DNA from: Vulcanimicrobiota bacterium
GTDB lineage: Bacteria > Vulcanimicrobiota > Xenobia > Xenobiales > JADMJV01
Assembly: GCA_017307785.1 (NCBI GenBank)
Contig: JAFKGI010000022.1
Span: 1 to 64,000, forward strand
DNA length: 64,000 bases
Direction: 5' to 3'
The notes under the pieces are model-generated. The model was not told the origin of the DNA and did no database searches. It saw nothing but the letters and a program-made list of their open reading frames with translations. Each line of letters begins with the position of its first letter. Positions within the stretch are counted from its first letter, which is position 1. Positions 24,470 to 32,347 of the stretch are shown here, one piece after another. A program made the position numbers and the translations under genes.

Positions 24470-24937
24470 GTGAGTGGTAAGACGGGGGCGTCGTGCCGAG
24501 GAATTACTCTGGCGGAAGTCATGCTGGCAGTGGGTCTACTGGGGTTGATCCTGCTGTCGGTGATTGCGCTTTTCCATAGCTTGCTCGCTTCAAGCTCCAA
24601 GAGCAACGATATGACGGTGGCGACCGTCATCGCCCAACAGCGCTTGAATGAGTTGGTGACGCAGCAGCCTGCCTATCAGAATGTCTACCATCAGGATTTC
24701 CCCACCGACGTTCTTGGCCAGACCGTTTACGCCCACGACAGTCAGAGCAGTTCGACCTTTTATTCCAAGGCGACCCCGGAACTGCTCAAGGACGAAAGCG
24801 GGTTCGGCCGGACCTATTATCTCGAGGTTCAAGTCTACTGGAACGCCAGCGAGTCGGGCCAACCCTCGGCCAATCGTCACCAGCAGGGAGCCCAATCGGT
24901 GAAAGCCGGGCGGGTCGTTTACGTGCCTACTTCATGA
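24470..24937 (+). CDS. Minor prepilin, PilV/GspI-like
   Basis: A 155-residue protein with a type III (prepilin) signal: short basic leader ending CRG, cleavage before ITLAEVMLAVGLLGLILLSV, with Glu at mature position 5. A disordered-looking globular part follows (FPTDVLGQTVYAHDSQSS). Processed by PilD-type peptidase and likely to be a tip or priming pseudopilin. The GTG start has no ribosome site; a promoter lies just upstream. Its stop overlaps the start of the next prepilin gene (ATGA at 24934). Confidence 0.8.
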   Translation: MSGKTGASCRGITLAEVMLAVGLLGLILLSVIALFHSLLASSSKSNDMTVATVIAQQRLNELVTQQPAYQNVYHQDFPTDVLGQTVYAHDSQSSSTFYSKATPELLKDESGFGRTYYLEVQVYWNASESGQPSANRHQQGAQSVKAGRVVYVPTS

Positions 24938-25629
24938 AGCGCGGCTTTTCTTTGCTGGAGCTTTGCGTCTCGATGAGCATCCTGAGTTTTGTGCTGCTGG
25001 GCATCTTCGGAGTCTTCGAACTGGGCCAGAGCACTTTTCACTTCACCTCCCTCCGCCAGGGACTGCAAAGTGAGGCTCGAGTGGCCTTTTACGCCTTGGG
25101 CAACGACCTGCGCCACAGCTCCTTTGTGACCGTTTCCACCATCCCGCGAACCGTCAGCGTGGTTTTGCCGCGCCAGGAAAACCGGGGAAGCCAGACGCTG
25201 GACCGAGACGGCCTGTGCGCCGCCGGGGTGCAAAACTGGGAGTCTTCCACGGCCGTCGACCTCAACAGCGGCTTTCCCAACTTTGATTGTTTTGTGGTCT
25301 ACTACGGAACCAGCGAACCCGAGGGGCGTCTGATCCGCCAGGTGGTGACCCCTCCGTTGGTGGGTCCCTATCCGAACGCTCAGTTTACCTTGGCCAACTC
25401 GATGCACGACAACCCGCTGGCCAATTCCAGTCGGGTCGGTGTCACCCGAACTCTAAGCAAGCGTTTGTTGTCCTTCCAGGCTCGTAGGAACAACTCCACT
25501 CGCCTGGTCGAAGTGACCATGCGCTTTCGGGGGACGGGCGGAAGCAAACCGGGAACTAGCGCTCGAGCCGACGAAACCTTTGAGTTGACTCTCAAGACCT
25601 ATCCCGAGAATACATACCCGAAAGTGTAG
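24934..25629 (+). CDS. Minor prepilin, PilW/GspJ-like
   Basis: A 231-residue protein starting MKRGFSLLELCVSMSILSFV, a textbook prepilin leader (KRG before FSLLEL, Glu at +5) and N-terminal helix. The body is a beta-rich domain with features of PilW/GspJ minor pilins. Coupled to the upstream gene by ATGA and followed 10 bases later by the PilX-like gene, so the three form one operon that probably encodes a tip complex of a type IV pilus or type II secretion pseudopilus. The motor and platform genes are not in this window. Confidence 0.8.
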   Translation: MKRGFSLLELCVSMSILSFVLLGIFGVFELGQSTFHFTSLRQGLQSEARVAFYALGNDLRHSSFVTVSTIPRTVSVVLPRQENRGSQTLDRDGLCAAGVQNWESSTAVDLNSGFPNFDCFVVYYGTSEPEGRLIRQVVTPPLVGPYPNAQFTLANSMHDNPLANSSRVGVTRTLSKRLLSFQARRNNSTRLVEVTMRFRGTGGSKPGTSARADETFELTLKTYPENTYPKV

Positions 25630-25639
25630 GAGGCCGGAG

Positions 25640-27520
25640 ATGCGCAGAAAACCGAGACGCGGAATTGCCCTCTTCATCGTGTTGCTGGTGATGTTCGTGC
25701 TGCTCACCTTGCTGGGTGGGTTCGTGCGCGTGAACAGCACCAATCTCCATCTCCTGGGCCTGGGGCTGACCCGGGTGCAGGCGGAGGAAGCTTGCAATAG
25801 CGCCGTCCAGTATGCCTGGATGCGGCTCGACCGGGAAGCGGAGTGGGCGACGCCGGGTTACTTCTCCTCTCACAATCCTGTGGAGAACTGGGGCACTCGC
25901 CTGGAGTGTCTGGGCTCCGGCACCACCGTGACCGGCAAGGTCAAAGGCACCGACATGACCTTTACCATCCGCGTTTTCAACAATCTGGCCAACGCCAGTT
26001 CCGACACCCTCAACGGTGTGCCCAAGTATGCCGTCCGCATGAGCGTGGACGGCCAGTGCAACGGTGCTCGTAAACACATGGACGTGGTCTTGCGCAAGCG
26101 GGCTTTTGTGGATTCGTCGGCGGTGGCGCAACTGCGCATGGCCGTGACCAATTCTCAGGAAATGAAGTGGAATATCGACTCCACCGACCGGCAGTTGAAC
26201 ATGGTTCGCTCCAACGGAACCCTGGTCGGACCGAATCCCGGCCTGGGCGGCGGCGCTACCCAGATTCAGTTCGTCAAGCCGGTAGGTACCCCCGCGGCTG
26301 CCCAGGGACCGTTCGGCTCGGCCTGGGCCAGCGATGAAATCACTGTGGGAACCACCGCCCTTTCCGGCAATACGGCCGCTACCGCCGCGGCCGGAGCCAA
26401 CTCCAAAGGCCAGTTTGTCCCCAAGACCGGCGGTACCTACCAAATTCCCGACTTGAAGCCGGACGATTTGGCCGGGCCGACCACGGAACGAACCTTGCCG
26501 GGCGGCACCTACTCGTTTCTCATCGCCGGCACCGACGTGGCGGCCATCCCGGACCAGCCGGCGGTAGCAGAGATCCCCGCCGTGGAGGCTCAGCCCGCGG
26601 TGGGTGTCGAGGGAGAGCCGGGTTACGTCCCGGCGGTGGAGGCGACCCCGGCCGTCCCCGGGCACGCCGCCATTACCGGGTCGGCGGCCTTCACGCAGTG
26701 GAATCAGTCGCTGGTTTACACCGACTCGACCGGCCATACCCAGGTGCTGGCCTCGGTTCCTTCTGGTGAGGGACACGGCCAGGATTATACGCCCGTGCCG
26801 CTGACCACCGACGTGTGGGTGCCGCTGGCCTTGAATCCGACCACCGGGGCCCGAGACGACCGCTCCATTCTGGCCAACCTGAAGACTTGCCAGATTGTGG
26901 TAGCGCCCGGGATCAAGGCGGTGGTGCCGACCGGCAACTTGACCGTGACCGGACAACTCGGTTCCGGAAACCTGGCCCTGGGCACCAAAGTGGACGGTGC
27001 CGATCAGGAACAGCACAACGACCGTCGCGGCCATCGCCGGCGCGGCGATTATGACGACGACCACCCCAGGCCCGAAGCTCTGGCCGAGCCTTCCAGTTTG
27101 GAAGCCAAAGAGGGCAGCATCAGCATTTACGGCGCGGCCACGGGTTGGGGGGCGCTGGTCTCGCACGAGAAAAACATCACGCTGCGCATGCGCAACTCGC
27201 TGGCCACCGACCCGGACGGGGGCGTCGCCATCTACGCAGGCGGCAACGTCACCATGCTTTCCGGCCAGCAGTCCTACGGAGTGGAGGCCACCGATGCCAC
27301 CTTCCTGGGGCTGATTTACGCCAAGGGCAACTTTTTGACCCTGGCCAACCAGCAGAACCTGAACATCGAGGGAGCCCTGGTCAGCAAGGGAGCCATCGAT
27401 ATCAACAACGCCAAAAACGTCAACTTCAAATACAACCCTGACTATCTTTTCGATATCATCGACCGCACCTCGCAGACCTCAGCCACTCGTCTCGAGCAGG
27501 TTTCCCTCTCCATTCGCTGA
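25640..27520 (+). CDS. PilX-like minor pilin assembly protein with Pro-Ala-Val repeats
   Basis: A 626-residue protein with a GGAGG ribosome site. The N-terminus (RRGIALFIVLLVMFVLLTLLGG, broken here by the RRG basic leader) is that of PilX/GspK-type proteins, which lack the +5 Glu and cap pili. The family is usually much shorter or about 330 residues. Residues about 300-345 contain a PAV repeat (PAVAEIPAVEAQPAV, then VPAVEATPAV), and residues about 455-480 a His/Arg/Asp-rich stretch (HNDRRGHRRRGDYDDDHP). The C-terminal third resembles a beta-helix-like region. The 3' end overlaps the convergent oxygenase gene by 42 bases. Confidence 0.7.
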   Translation: MRRKPRRGIALFIVLLVMFVLLTLLGGFVRVNSTNLHLLGLGLTRVQAEEACNSAVQYAWMRLDREAEWATPGYFSSHNPVENWGTRLECLGSGTTVTGKVKGTDMTFTIRVFNNLANASSDTLNGVPKYAVRMSVDGQCNGARKHMDVVLRKRAFVDSSAVAQLRMAVTNSQEMKWNIDSTDRQLNMVRSNGTLVGPNPGLGGGATQIQFVKPVGTPAAAQGPFGSAWASDEITVGTTALSGNTAATAAAGANSKGQFVPKTGGTYQIPDLKPDDLAGPTTERTLPGGTYSFLIAGTDVAAIPDQPAVAEIPAVEAQPAVGVEGEPGYVPAVEATPAVPGHAAITGSAAFTQWNQSLVYTDSTGHTQVLASVPSGEGHGQDYTPVPLTTDVWVPLALNPTTGARDDRSILANLKTCQIVVAPGIKAVVPTGNLTVTGQLGSGNLALGTKVDGADQEQHNDRRGHRRRGDYDDDHPRPEALAEPSSLEAKEGSISIYGAATGWGALVSHEKNITLRMRNSLATDPDGGVAIYAGGNVTMLSGQQSYGVEATDATFLGLIYAKGNFLTLANQQNLNIEGALVSKGAIDINNAKNVNFKYNPDYLFDIIDRTSQTSATRLEQVSLSIR

Positions 27521-28147
27521 GAGAAAGTCCGAGAAGCTGCGGGTCGACTCCAGGTGAAACTCCGGAATCTGCTGCAGCATGGTGGGTTTGAGTCGATATT
27601 GCTCGCACACCAGCGAGACTCGGGGAGTCCGAGAGTTGCCGCTCCAGGGCTTCACCTCGTGGTAGAGCCAGCCGGGAAATTCCACCATGCAGTTGACCTC
27701 GGGACGGAAGCGGGCTTTGACCAGGGCATTGCGGTGAAAGACCAGGTCGCCTCCCTCCAGATTTTCCGGTAGGGTCAGGTAGAGCACCGAAACTCGATGG
27801 GGGAAGGGCACTTTGACCCCCGAGGGTAGAAATGACATCAGGGTTTTGTCGGCGTGGGGCGCCACCGCGGCCCCCTGATGGATGACCAGCGGATTGACCA
27901 GAAAGGCCTGACAGTCTCGACGCAGCATCTTTTCGAAATAGCTTCGGGCGCTGGGAAGCATCAGCAAGAAGCGTTCCACCTGACTCCTCTGGAAGAGCAC
28001 CGAGAAGCCATAGGTCTGCTCGAACCCGTGGTCCAGGTCGCTGGCGGCCAGGTAGGGAGAGGTAAGCACGGCCTGAGCCAGGCGCTCCAGGTCGCTGGCT
28101 TCGAGCATCTGGCGGCGCACCCGGTAGGGCACCAGCAGCGAGAACAT
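27479..28147 (-). CDS. 2-oxoglutarate/Fe(II)-dependent oxygenase-like protein
   Basis: About 222 residues starting at MFSLLVPY. It has the prolyl 4-hydroxylase-type iron triad: HADKTLMSF (His-x-Asp), a distal His in WLYHEVKPW, and Arg in TPRVSLVCEQYR for 2-oxoglutarate. The strand LTLPENLEGGDLVFH also fits this double-stranded beta-helix fold. It probably hydroxylates a protein or small molecule; the substrate is unknown. An upstream in-frame ATG at 28189 would overlap the start of the phosphatase gene on the other strand. The 3' end runs into the PilX-like gene by 42 bases. Confidence 0.7.
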   Translation of the reverse strand: MFSLLVPYRVRRQMLEASDLERLAQAVLTSPYLAASDLDHGFEQTYGFSVLFQRSQVERFLLMLPSARSYFEKMLRRDCQAFLVNPLVIHQGAAVAPHADKTLMSFLPSGVKVPFPHRVSVLYLTLPENLEGGDLVFHRNALVKARFRPEVNCMVEFPGWLYHEVKPWSGNSRTPRVSLVCEQYRLKPTMLQQIPEFHLESTRSFSDFLSANGEGNLLETSG

Positions 28148-28187
28148 GGAGAGGCGCTTTTGCCGCCGGCCGGGAAGGTCCCCCGCC

Positions 28188-29708
28188 ATGAAGGCTCGAT
28201 TTCTTTTCCTCCTCCTGGTCAGCTCCGGACTCTCGGCGGCCGACGAACCCCTGCTGGTTCAGCCCTATGTGCAGAACCCGACCCCCAACGCCATGAGCGT
28301 TCTCTGGCTGTCGCGCAGCCCGGCTACGGCGCGCCTGCGCTGTTGGCAGGGAGACAAGCTGGTGGCCGAGCGGGAAGTGGGAGGACACGTCGAGGCCACC
28401 AGCCTGCGCTACAGCCCCTGGGAGACCAAAGAATTCGGTGCGAACCAGCCTGGCTATCAAAGGGAAGTCCGCCTCACCGGGCTGGCCCCGGGCGTCGACT
28501 ATCGCTACGAGGTTGAGCAGGATGGCCAGAGCTGGCCGGGAGAGTTCCGCACCGCGCCGTCCGAAGAGCGCAACATTCGTTTCGTCGCTTACTCCGACAG
28601 TGAGACCGAGCCGGAAAGCCGAGGCGCGAAAGTGCACTGGGAGGACCCTGCTCATCCCCGCCAGCCGCGCAACTATCTGGTCGACCAGGACACCGGCTAT
28701 CGTGCCAACCTGGCCGAGATCGAGAAGAATCGACCGGACTTTGTGGTGATCCCCGGCGATCTGGTGGAGACCGGTGGAGAGCAGCGCGACTGGGACGAGT
28801 TCTGGCTGTGCAATCGGCAGTTGAGTCGCTCCATACCCATTGTGGGCGTGCTGGGCAACCACGAATATTACGGGGGGCCCAACGACGGCCGCTATGAGGA
28901 GCACAGCAGCGAGCGAGCGGTGGCCAAGTTTCTCACCTATTTCCGAGCACCCGGCAATGGGCAGCCGCTCAAACGAGAACAGGGCCGCTACTTCGCCATG
29001 GACTACGGTCCGATTACGCTGATCGCCGTCGATGGCTGCAATGGCCTGGCTCATCAGACCGACCAGGATTCCAACTGGCACCTGGGCAGTGACTTGCGCC
29101 CCAAGGGTGATTTTAACCCCGGTTCGCAGCAATATGCCTGGCTGGAACAGCAGTTGCGCCGAGCCCAGAAGCGCTCGCGTTTCACCTTTGTGGCTTTCCA
29201 TCACTGCCCCTATTCCAGCGGACTGCACGCCTTCGCCCCGGGCCAGGGAGAAGGCAAGGATCGCCAGTCCGGTCGGCCCCTGCAGGTTTTGACGCCGCTT
29301 TTTCTGCGCTACGGTGTGGACGCGCTGCTCAACGGCCACGACGAAATGATGGAGCGTTCCGAGGTGACCGGCACGGAAGTGCGACCGGATGGTTCGACCC
29401 GCCCGCACACGCTGCAAGTCTATGATGTCGGTATCGGAGGGGACGGCTTGCGCGGGCCCGAGATTGCCAACCCCAAGCGGAAGTTTCTGGCTCACACCGA
29501 TTGCCCGGAGGTCTGGAAAGACGGGGTGCTGGTGGAGGGCGGCAAGCACTACGGACACTTGCAGGTCGATGTGGAGAAGAGCGACGGCAAGTGGCAGGCT
29601 CGCTTTACTCCGATTTATCTGCTGCCGGTGATGGATGCTCAGGGTCGCTTGCAGCGTTTTGAGCGTCGACAATATCCCGACATGATGGTTCTTCAAGAGG
29701 GGGACTAG
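28188..29708 (+). CDS. Exported metallophosphoesterase (purple acid phosphatase-like)
   Basis: A 506-residue protein with a signal peptide (MKARFLFLLLVSSGLSA, cut before ADEPL). Residues about 20-125 form a fibronectin-like domain (QPYVQNPTPNAMSVLWLS). The metallophosphatase domain follows, with metal ligands in FVAYSDSETEP, VVIPGDLVETGG (GDL), VLGNHEYYGG (GNHE), AFHHCPYSS and LLNGHDEMMER (GHDE). Acts outside the cytoplasm on phosphoesters. GGGAAGG upstream supports ATG 28188. The first metal motif reads YSDSE instead of GDxG/DxH, so its specificity may be unusual. Confidence 0.8.
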   Translation: MKARFLFLLLVSSGLSAADEPLLVQPYVQNPTPNAMSVLWLSRSPATARLRCWQGDKLVAEREVGGHVEATSLRYSPWETKEFGANQPGYQREVRLTGLAPGVDYRYEVEQDGQSWPGEFRTAPSEERNIRFVAYSDSETEPESRGAKVHWEDPAHPRQPRNYLVDQDTGYRANLAEIEKNRPDFVVIPGDLVETGGEQRDWDEFWLCNRQLSRSIPIVGVLGNHEYYGGPNDGRYEEHSSERAVAKFLTYFRAPGNGQPLKREQGRYFAMDYGPITLIAVDGCNGLAHQTDQDSNWHLGSDLRPKGDFNPGSQQYAWLEQQLRRAQKRSRFTFVAFHHCPYSSGLHAFAPGQGEGKDRQSGRPLQVLTPLFLRYGVDALLNGHDEMMERSEVTGTEVRPDGSTRPHTLQVYDVGIGGDGLRGPEIANPKRKFLAHTDCPEVWKDGVLVEGGKHYGHLQVDVEKSDGKWQARFTPIYLLPVMDAQGRLQRFERRQYPDMMVLQEGD

Positions 29709-29731
29709 CGCCGCTCGCGTATCATTGCCCC

Positions 29732-31009
29732 GTGCGCCGTTGGTTGTCCGAGTTCTGGGAAGTGGCCCCTCTGGGGCTGAGCTTTGGGTGTGCGCTCGGC
29801 TGTTACTGGATGCTGCGCACCATGAAGAACGCCCTCTTTATGGAGTTGGTGGGTCCAGCCTATCTGCCTCACGCCAAGCTGGCTTCCATGGTGTTCTTGC
29901 TGGTCACCCTGGTGCTCTACGGGAAGGGCGTCGACTGGCTGGGCAAGCGTCGCCTGTTGGCCGTCCTCTACGCTGCCTACGCGGTCCTTTTCGCCGTGCT
30001 GACCTACTTCTTTCAGCAGGGGGTGGCCAGTCATCATCTGACCCTGGGCTGGGGATTTTATCTCAGCATCGAGTCTTTTGGCTCGCTGGGGATCTCCCAT
30101 CTCTGGTCCCTGGCCGTCAACGCCACCACCGATGCGGAGGTGGCCGCCCGGCGCTTTCCTCTGCTGGCGGTAGGGGGGCAGATCGGAGCCTGCACCTGCA
30201 CGTTCTTGTTGGCGCGCACCGCCGAGCACGGTCAGATGGTTCCCCTGCTCTACCTGGCGGTGGTGCTGCTGGCTCTGGCGCCCGTGCTGACCTTTCACTG
30301 GCTGCAGAAGAACAACATTCCCGATGACGTTCACCATACGGTGGAGAGCGGGGAGGAGCCCAAGGCCCACACCGGCCTCTGGGAAGGCCTGCGCCTGGTG
30401 ATGACCAGACCCTACCTGGTGGCCATTCTTTGGAGTGTGGTGGCCTACGAACTGGTGGGAACCTACCTGGACTATCAAATGAATTCCAAGGCTCACGAAA
30501 CGCTGGTGACCCTGGAAAAGGTGACCGCCTTCCTGGCCACCTATGGCTTCGCGGCCAACTTCATTTCTCTGATTTTCGCCCTGACCGGCACCACCTGGCT
30601 GGTCAAGAACTGGGGCCTGTCCCGCTGTCTGATTATCTATCCCATCGTGTTATGCTTCTTGGTGCTGGGAGCGGCCTGCTCGCCCACCCTGTGGGTGCTC
30701 TTCGGCTGTCAGATCGCGCTCAAAGGGGCCGCCTACGGTTTCAACAAGCCCTGCCTGGAGCTGGTTTACGTACCCACCAGCGATGACATTCAGTTCAAAG
30801 CCAAGAGCTGGATCGACACGGCCGGTAGTCGCGGAGGGAAAGCTCTGGGCTCGGTCATGAACGCCAACTTGTTGCGCTACGCACCGGGCTGGCTGGTCTG
30901 GGGGGGAGCCTCCGTCTGTATGGTGTTCCTGGTCATCTGGATGCCGGTCTCCCGTTATCTGGGGGCCCGCTACGAGAAGCTTTTGGCCGACGGCGAGAAG
31001 CTCAGTTAA
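29732..31009 (+). CDS. ATP/ADP-translocase-type (NTT/TLC-like) carrier
   Basis: A 425-residue membrane protein with about 11-12 helices. The N-terminal part (GCALGCYWMLRTMKNALFME) and the late segment PTSDDIQFKAKSWIDTAGSR with GGKALGS match the nucleotide transporter family of Chlamydia, Rickettsia and plastids, where the second half carries K-x-K and SRxGK signatures. It would exchange or take up nucleotides or related compounds at the inner membrane; non-nucleotide relatives exist, so the substrate is uncertain. The start is GTG with no ribosome site; TATCAT six bases upstream suggests a leaderless mRNA. A perfect terminator follows. Confidence 0.7.
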   Translation: MRRWLSEFWEVAPLGLSFGCALGCYWMLRTMKNALFMELVGPAYLPHAKLASMVFLLVTLVLYGKGVDWLGKRRLLAVLYAAYAVLFAVLTYFFQQGVASHHLTLGWGFYLSIESFGSLGISHLWSLAVNATTDAEVAARRFPLLAVGGQIGACTCTFLLARTAEHGQMVPLLYLAVVLLALAPVLTFHWLQKNNIPDDVHHTVESGEEPKAHTGLWEGLRLVMTRPYLVAILWSVVAYELVGTYLDYQMNSKAHETLVTLEKVTAFLATYGFAANFISLIFALTGTTWLVKNWGLSRCLIIYPIVLCFLVLGAACSPTLWVLFGCQIALKGAAYGFNKPCLELVYVPTSDDIQFKAKSWIDTAGSRGGKALGSVMNANLLRYAPGWLVWGGASVCMVFLVIWMPVSRYLGARYEKLLADGEKLS

Positions 31010-31010
31010 T

Positions 31011-31044
31011 AAAAAAAGCCCCGGCCGAGGCCGGGGCTTTTTTT
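31011..31044. terminator. Bidirectional terminator
   Basis: A perfect inverted repeat: AAAAAAAGCCCCGGCC, GA, GGCCGGGGCTTTTTTT. It ends both the carrier gene and the convergent aminotransferase operon. Confidence 0.95.
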
Positions 31045-31049
31045 ATGCT

Positions 31050-32297
31050 CTAGGAGCGGGCCATACGGCTTTCTTCGACCTGAGCGAAGGATTTTTCGAT
31101 GATGGCCAGTGCGTCGTTCATTTGCTGCTCGGTGATGACCAGCGGGGGAGCGAAGCGAATGATGTTGTCGTGGGTGGGCTTGGCCAGCAGGCCGTTGTTT
31201 TTCAGGGTCACGCAGATGTCCCAGGCGTTGGCGCCCGCATCGTGGTCGATGACGATGGCGTTGAGCAAGCCCTTGCCGCGCACTTCACTGATCCACTTAT
31301 AGTTCATCTTGCGCAAGCCGGAGCGCAGGATCTCGCCCATCTTGGCGGCATTCTCGTCCAGCTTCTCGTCTTTGAGCACCTGCAGCGACTCGATGGCCAC
31401 AGCGCAAGCCAGCGGGTTACCGCCGTAGGTTGAACCGTGCTCGCCGGGCTTGATGCCCAGGATGACTTCGTCGTCGGCCAGCACGGCCGAGACCGGCAAT
31501 ACGCCGCCGGAGAGTGCCTTGCCCAGAATCAGCAGGTCAGGACGCACGCCTTCGTGGTCGCAACAGAGCATTTTGCCGGTGCGACAGAGTCCGGTCTGGA
31601 TTTCGTCGGCGATGAAGAGCACCTTGTTCTTGGTGCACAGCTCGCGAACACCCTTGAGGTAGCCGTCGTCCGGCACGAATACGCCGGCTTCGCCCTGGAT
31701 CGGCTCCACCATGAAGGCGCAAACGTTGGGATTCTGCAGAGCCTTCTCGAGGGCCGGCAGATCGTTATAGGGGATGATGTCGAAGCCCGGCATGTAGGGA
31801 CCGAAGCCGTCATGGCAGTCAGGGTCGGTCGAAGCCGAGATGGCGGCCAGGGTGCGGCCCCAGAAGTTACCGGAAACGAAAACCACGCGAGCCTGACCGT
31901 CCGGGATGCCCTTGTGCAGGTAGCCCCAGCGGCGGGCCAGCTTGAGGGCGGTCTCGCCACCCTCCACGCCCGTGTTCATGGGCAGAACGCGCTGGTATCC
32001 GAAGTATTCGGTGATGTATTTGCAGTAGACGCCCAGGTTGTCGCTGTGGAAAGCGCGCGAGGTGAGGGTCAGCTTGGAGGCCTGGTCGACCAGCGCTTTG
32101 ATGATGCGCGGGTGGCAGTGCCCCTGGTTGACGGCCGAGTAGGCCGACAAGAAGTCGATGTAGCGCTCGCCCTCGGGGCTGAACATGTAGATGCCTTCGC
32201 CCTTGGCGAGAACGACCGGAAGCGGATGGTAGTTGTGGGAGCCGTGGTGCTCCTCGAGGTCCATAGCCGCTTGCGAGTTGGTGGAATGGTATTGCAC
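31050..32297 (-). CDS. rocD: Ornithine aminotransferase
   Basis: A 415-residue PLP enzyme of the class III aminotransferase family. It converts ornithine and 2-oxoglutarate to glutamate semialdehyde and glutamate. Visible signatures are FLSAYSAVNQGHCHP, NTGVEGGETALKLARRWGY, the PLP aspartate in LFIADEIQTGLCRTGK, and the Schiff-base lysine in ILGKALSGGVLPVSAV, plus GEHGSTYGGNPLA, all typical of ornithine aminotransferases. The GTG at 32297 has AAGGAG upstream. It lies 50 bases after the antiporter gene on the same strand and may be cotranscribed. Length is normal. Confidence 0.9.
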   Translation of the reverse strand: MQYHSTNSQAAMDLEEHHGSHNYHPLPVVLAKGEGIYMFSPEGERYIDFLSAYSAVNQGHCHPRIIKALVDQASKLTLTSRAFHSDNLGVYCKYITEYFGYQRVLPMNTGVEGGETALKLARRWGYLHKGIPDGQARVVFVSGNFWGRTLAAISASTDPDCHDGFGPYMPGFDIIPYNDLPALEKALQNPNVCAFMVEPIQGEAGVFVPDDGYLKGVRELCTKNKVLFIADEIQTGLCRTGKMLCCDHEGVRPDLLILGKALSGGVLPVSAVLADDEVILGIKPGEHGSTYGGNPLACAVAIESLQVLKDEKLDENAAKMGEILRSGLRKMNYKWISEVRGKGLLNAIVIDHDAGANAWDICVTLKNNGLLAKPTHDNIIRFAPPLVITEQQMNDALAIIEKSFAQVEESRMARS

Positions 32298-32347
32298 GGG
32301 AATCTCCTTGAAAAAACGTTGTGCGCCTGAATTGGTGCCCTCGCAGG

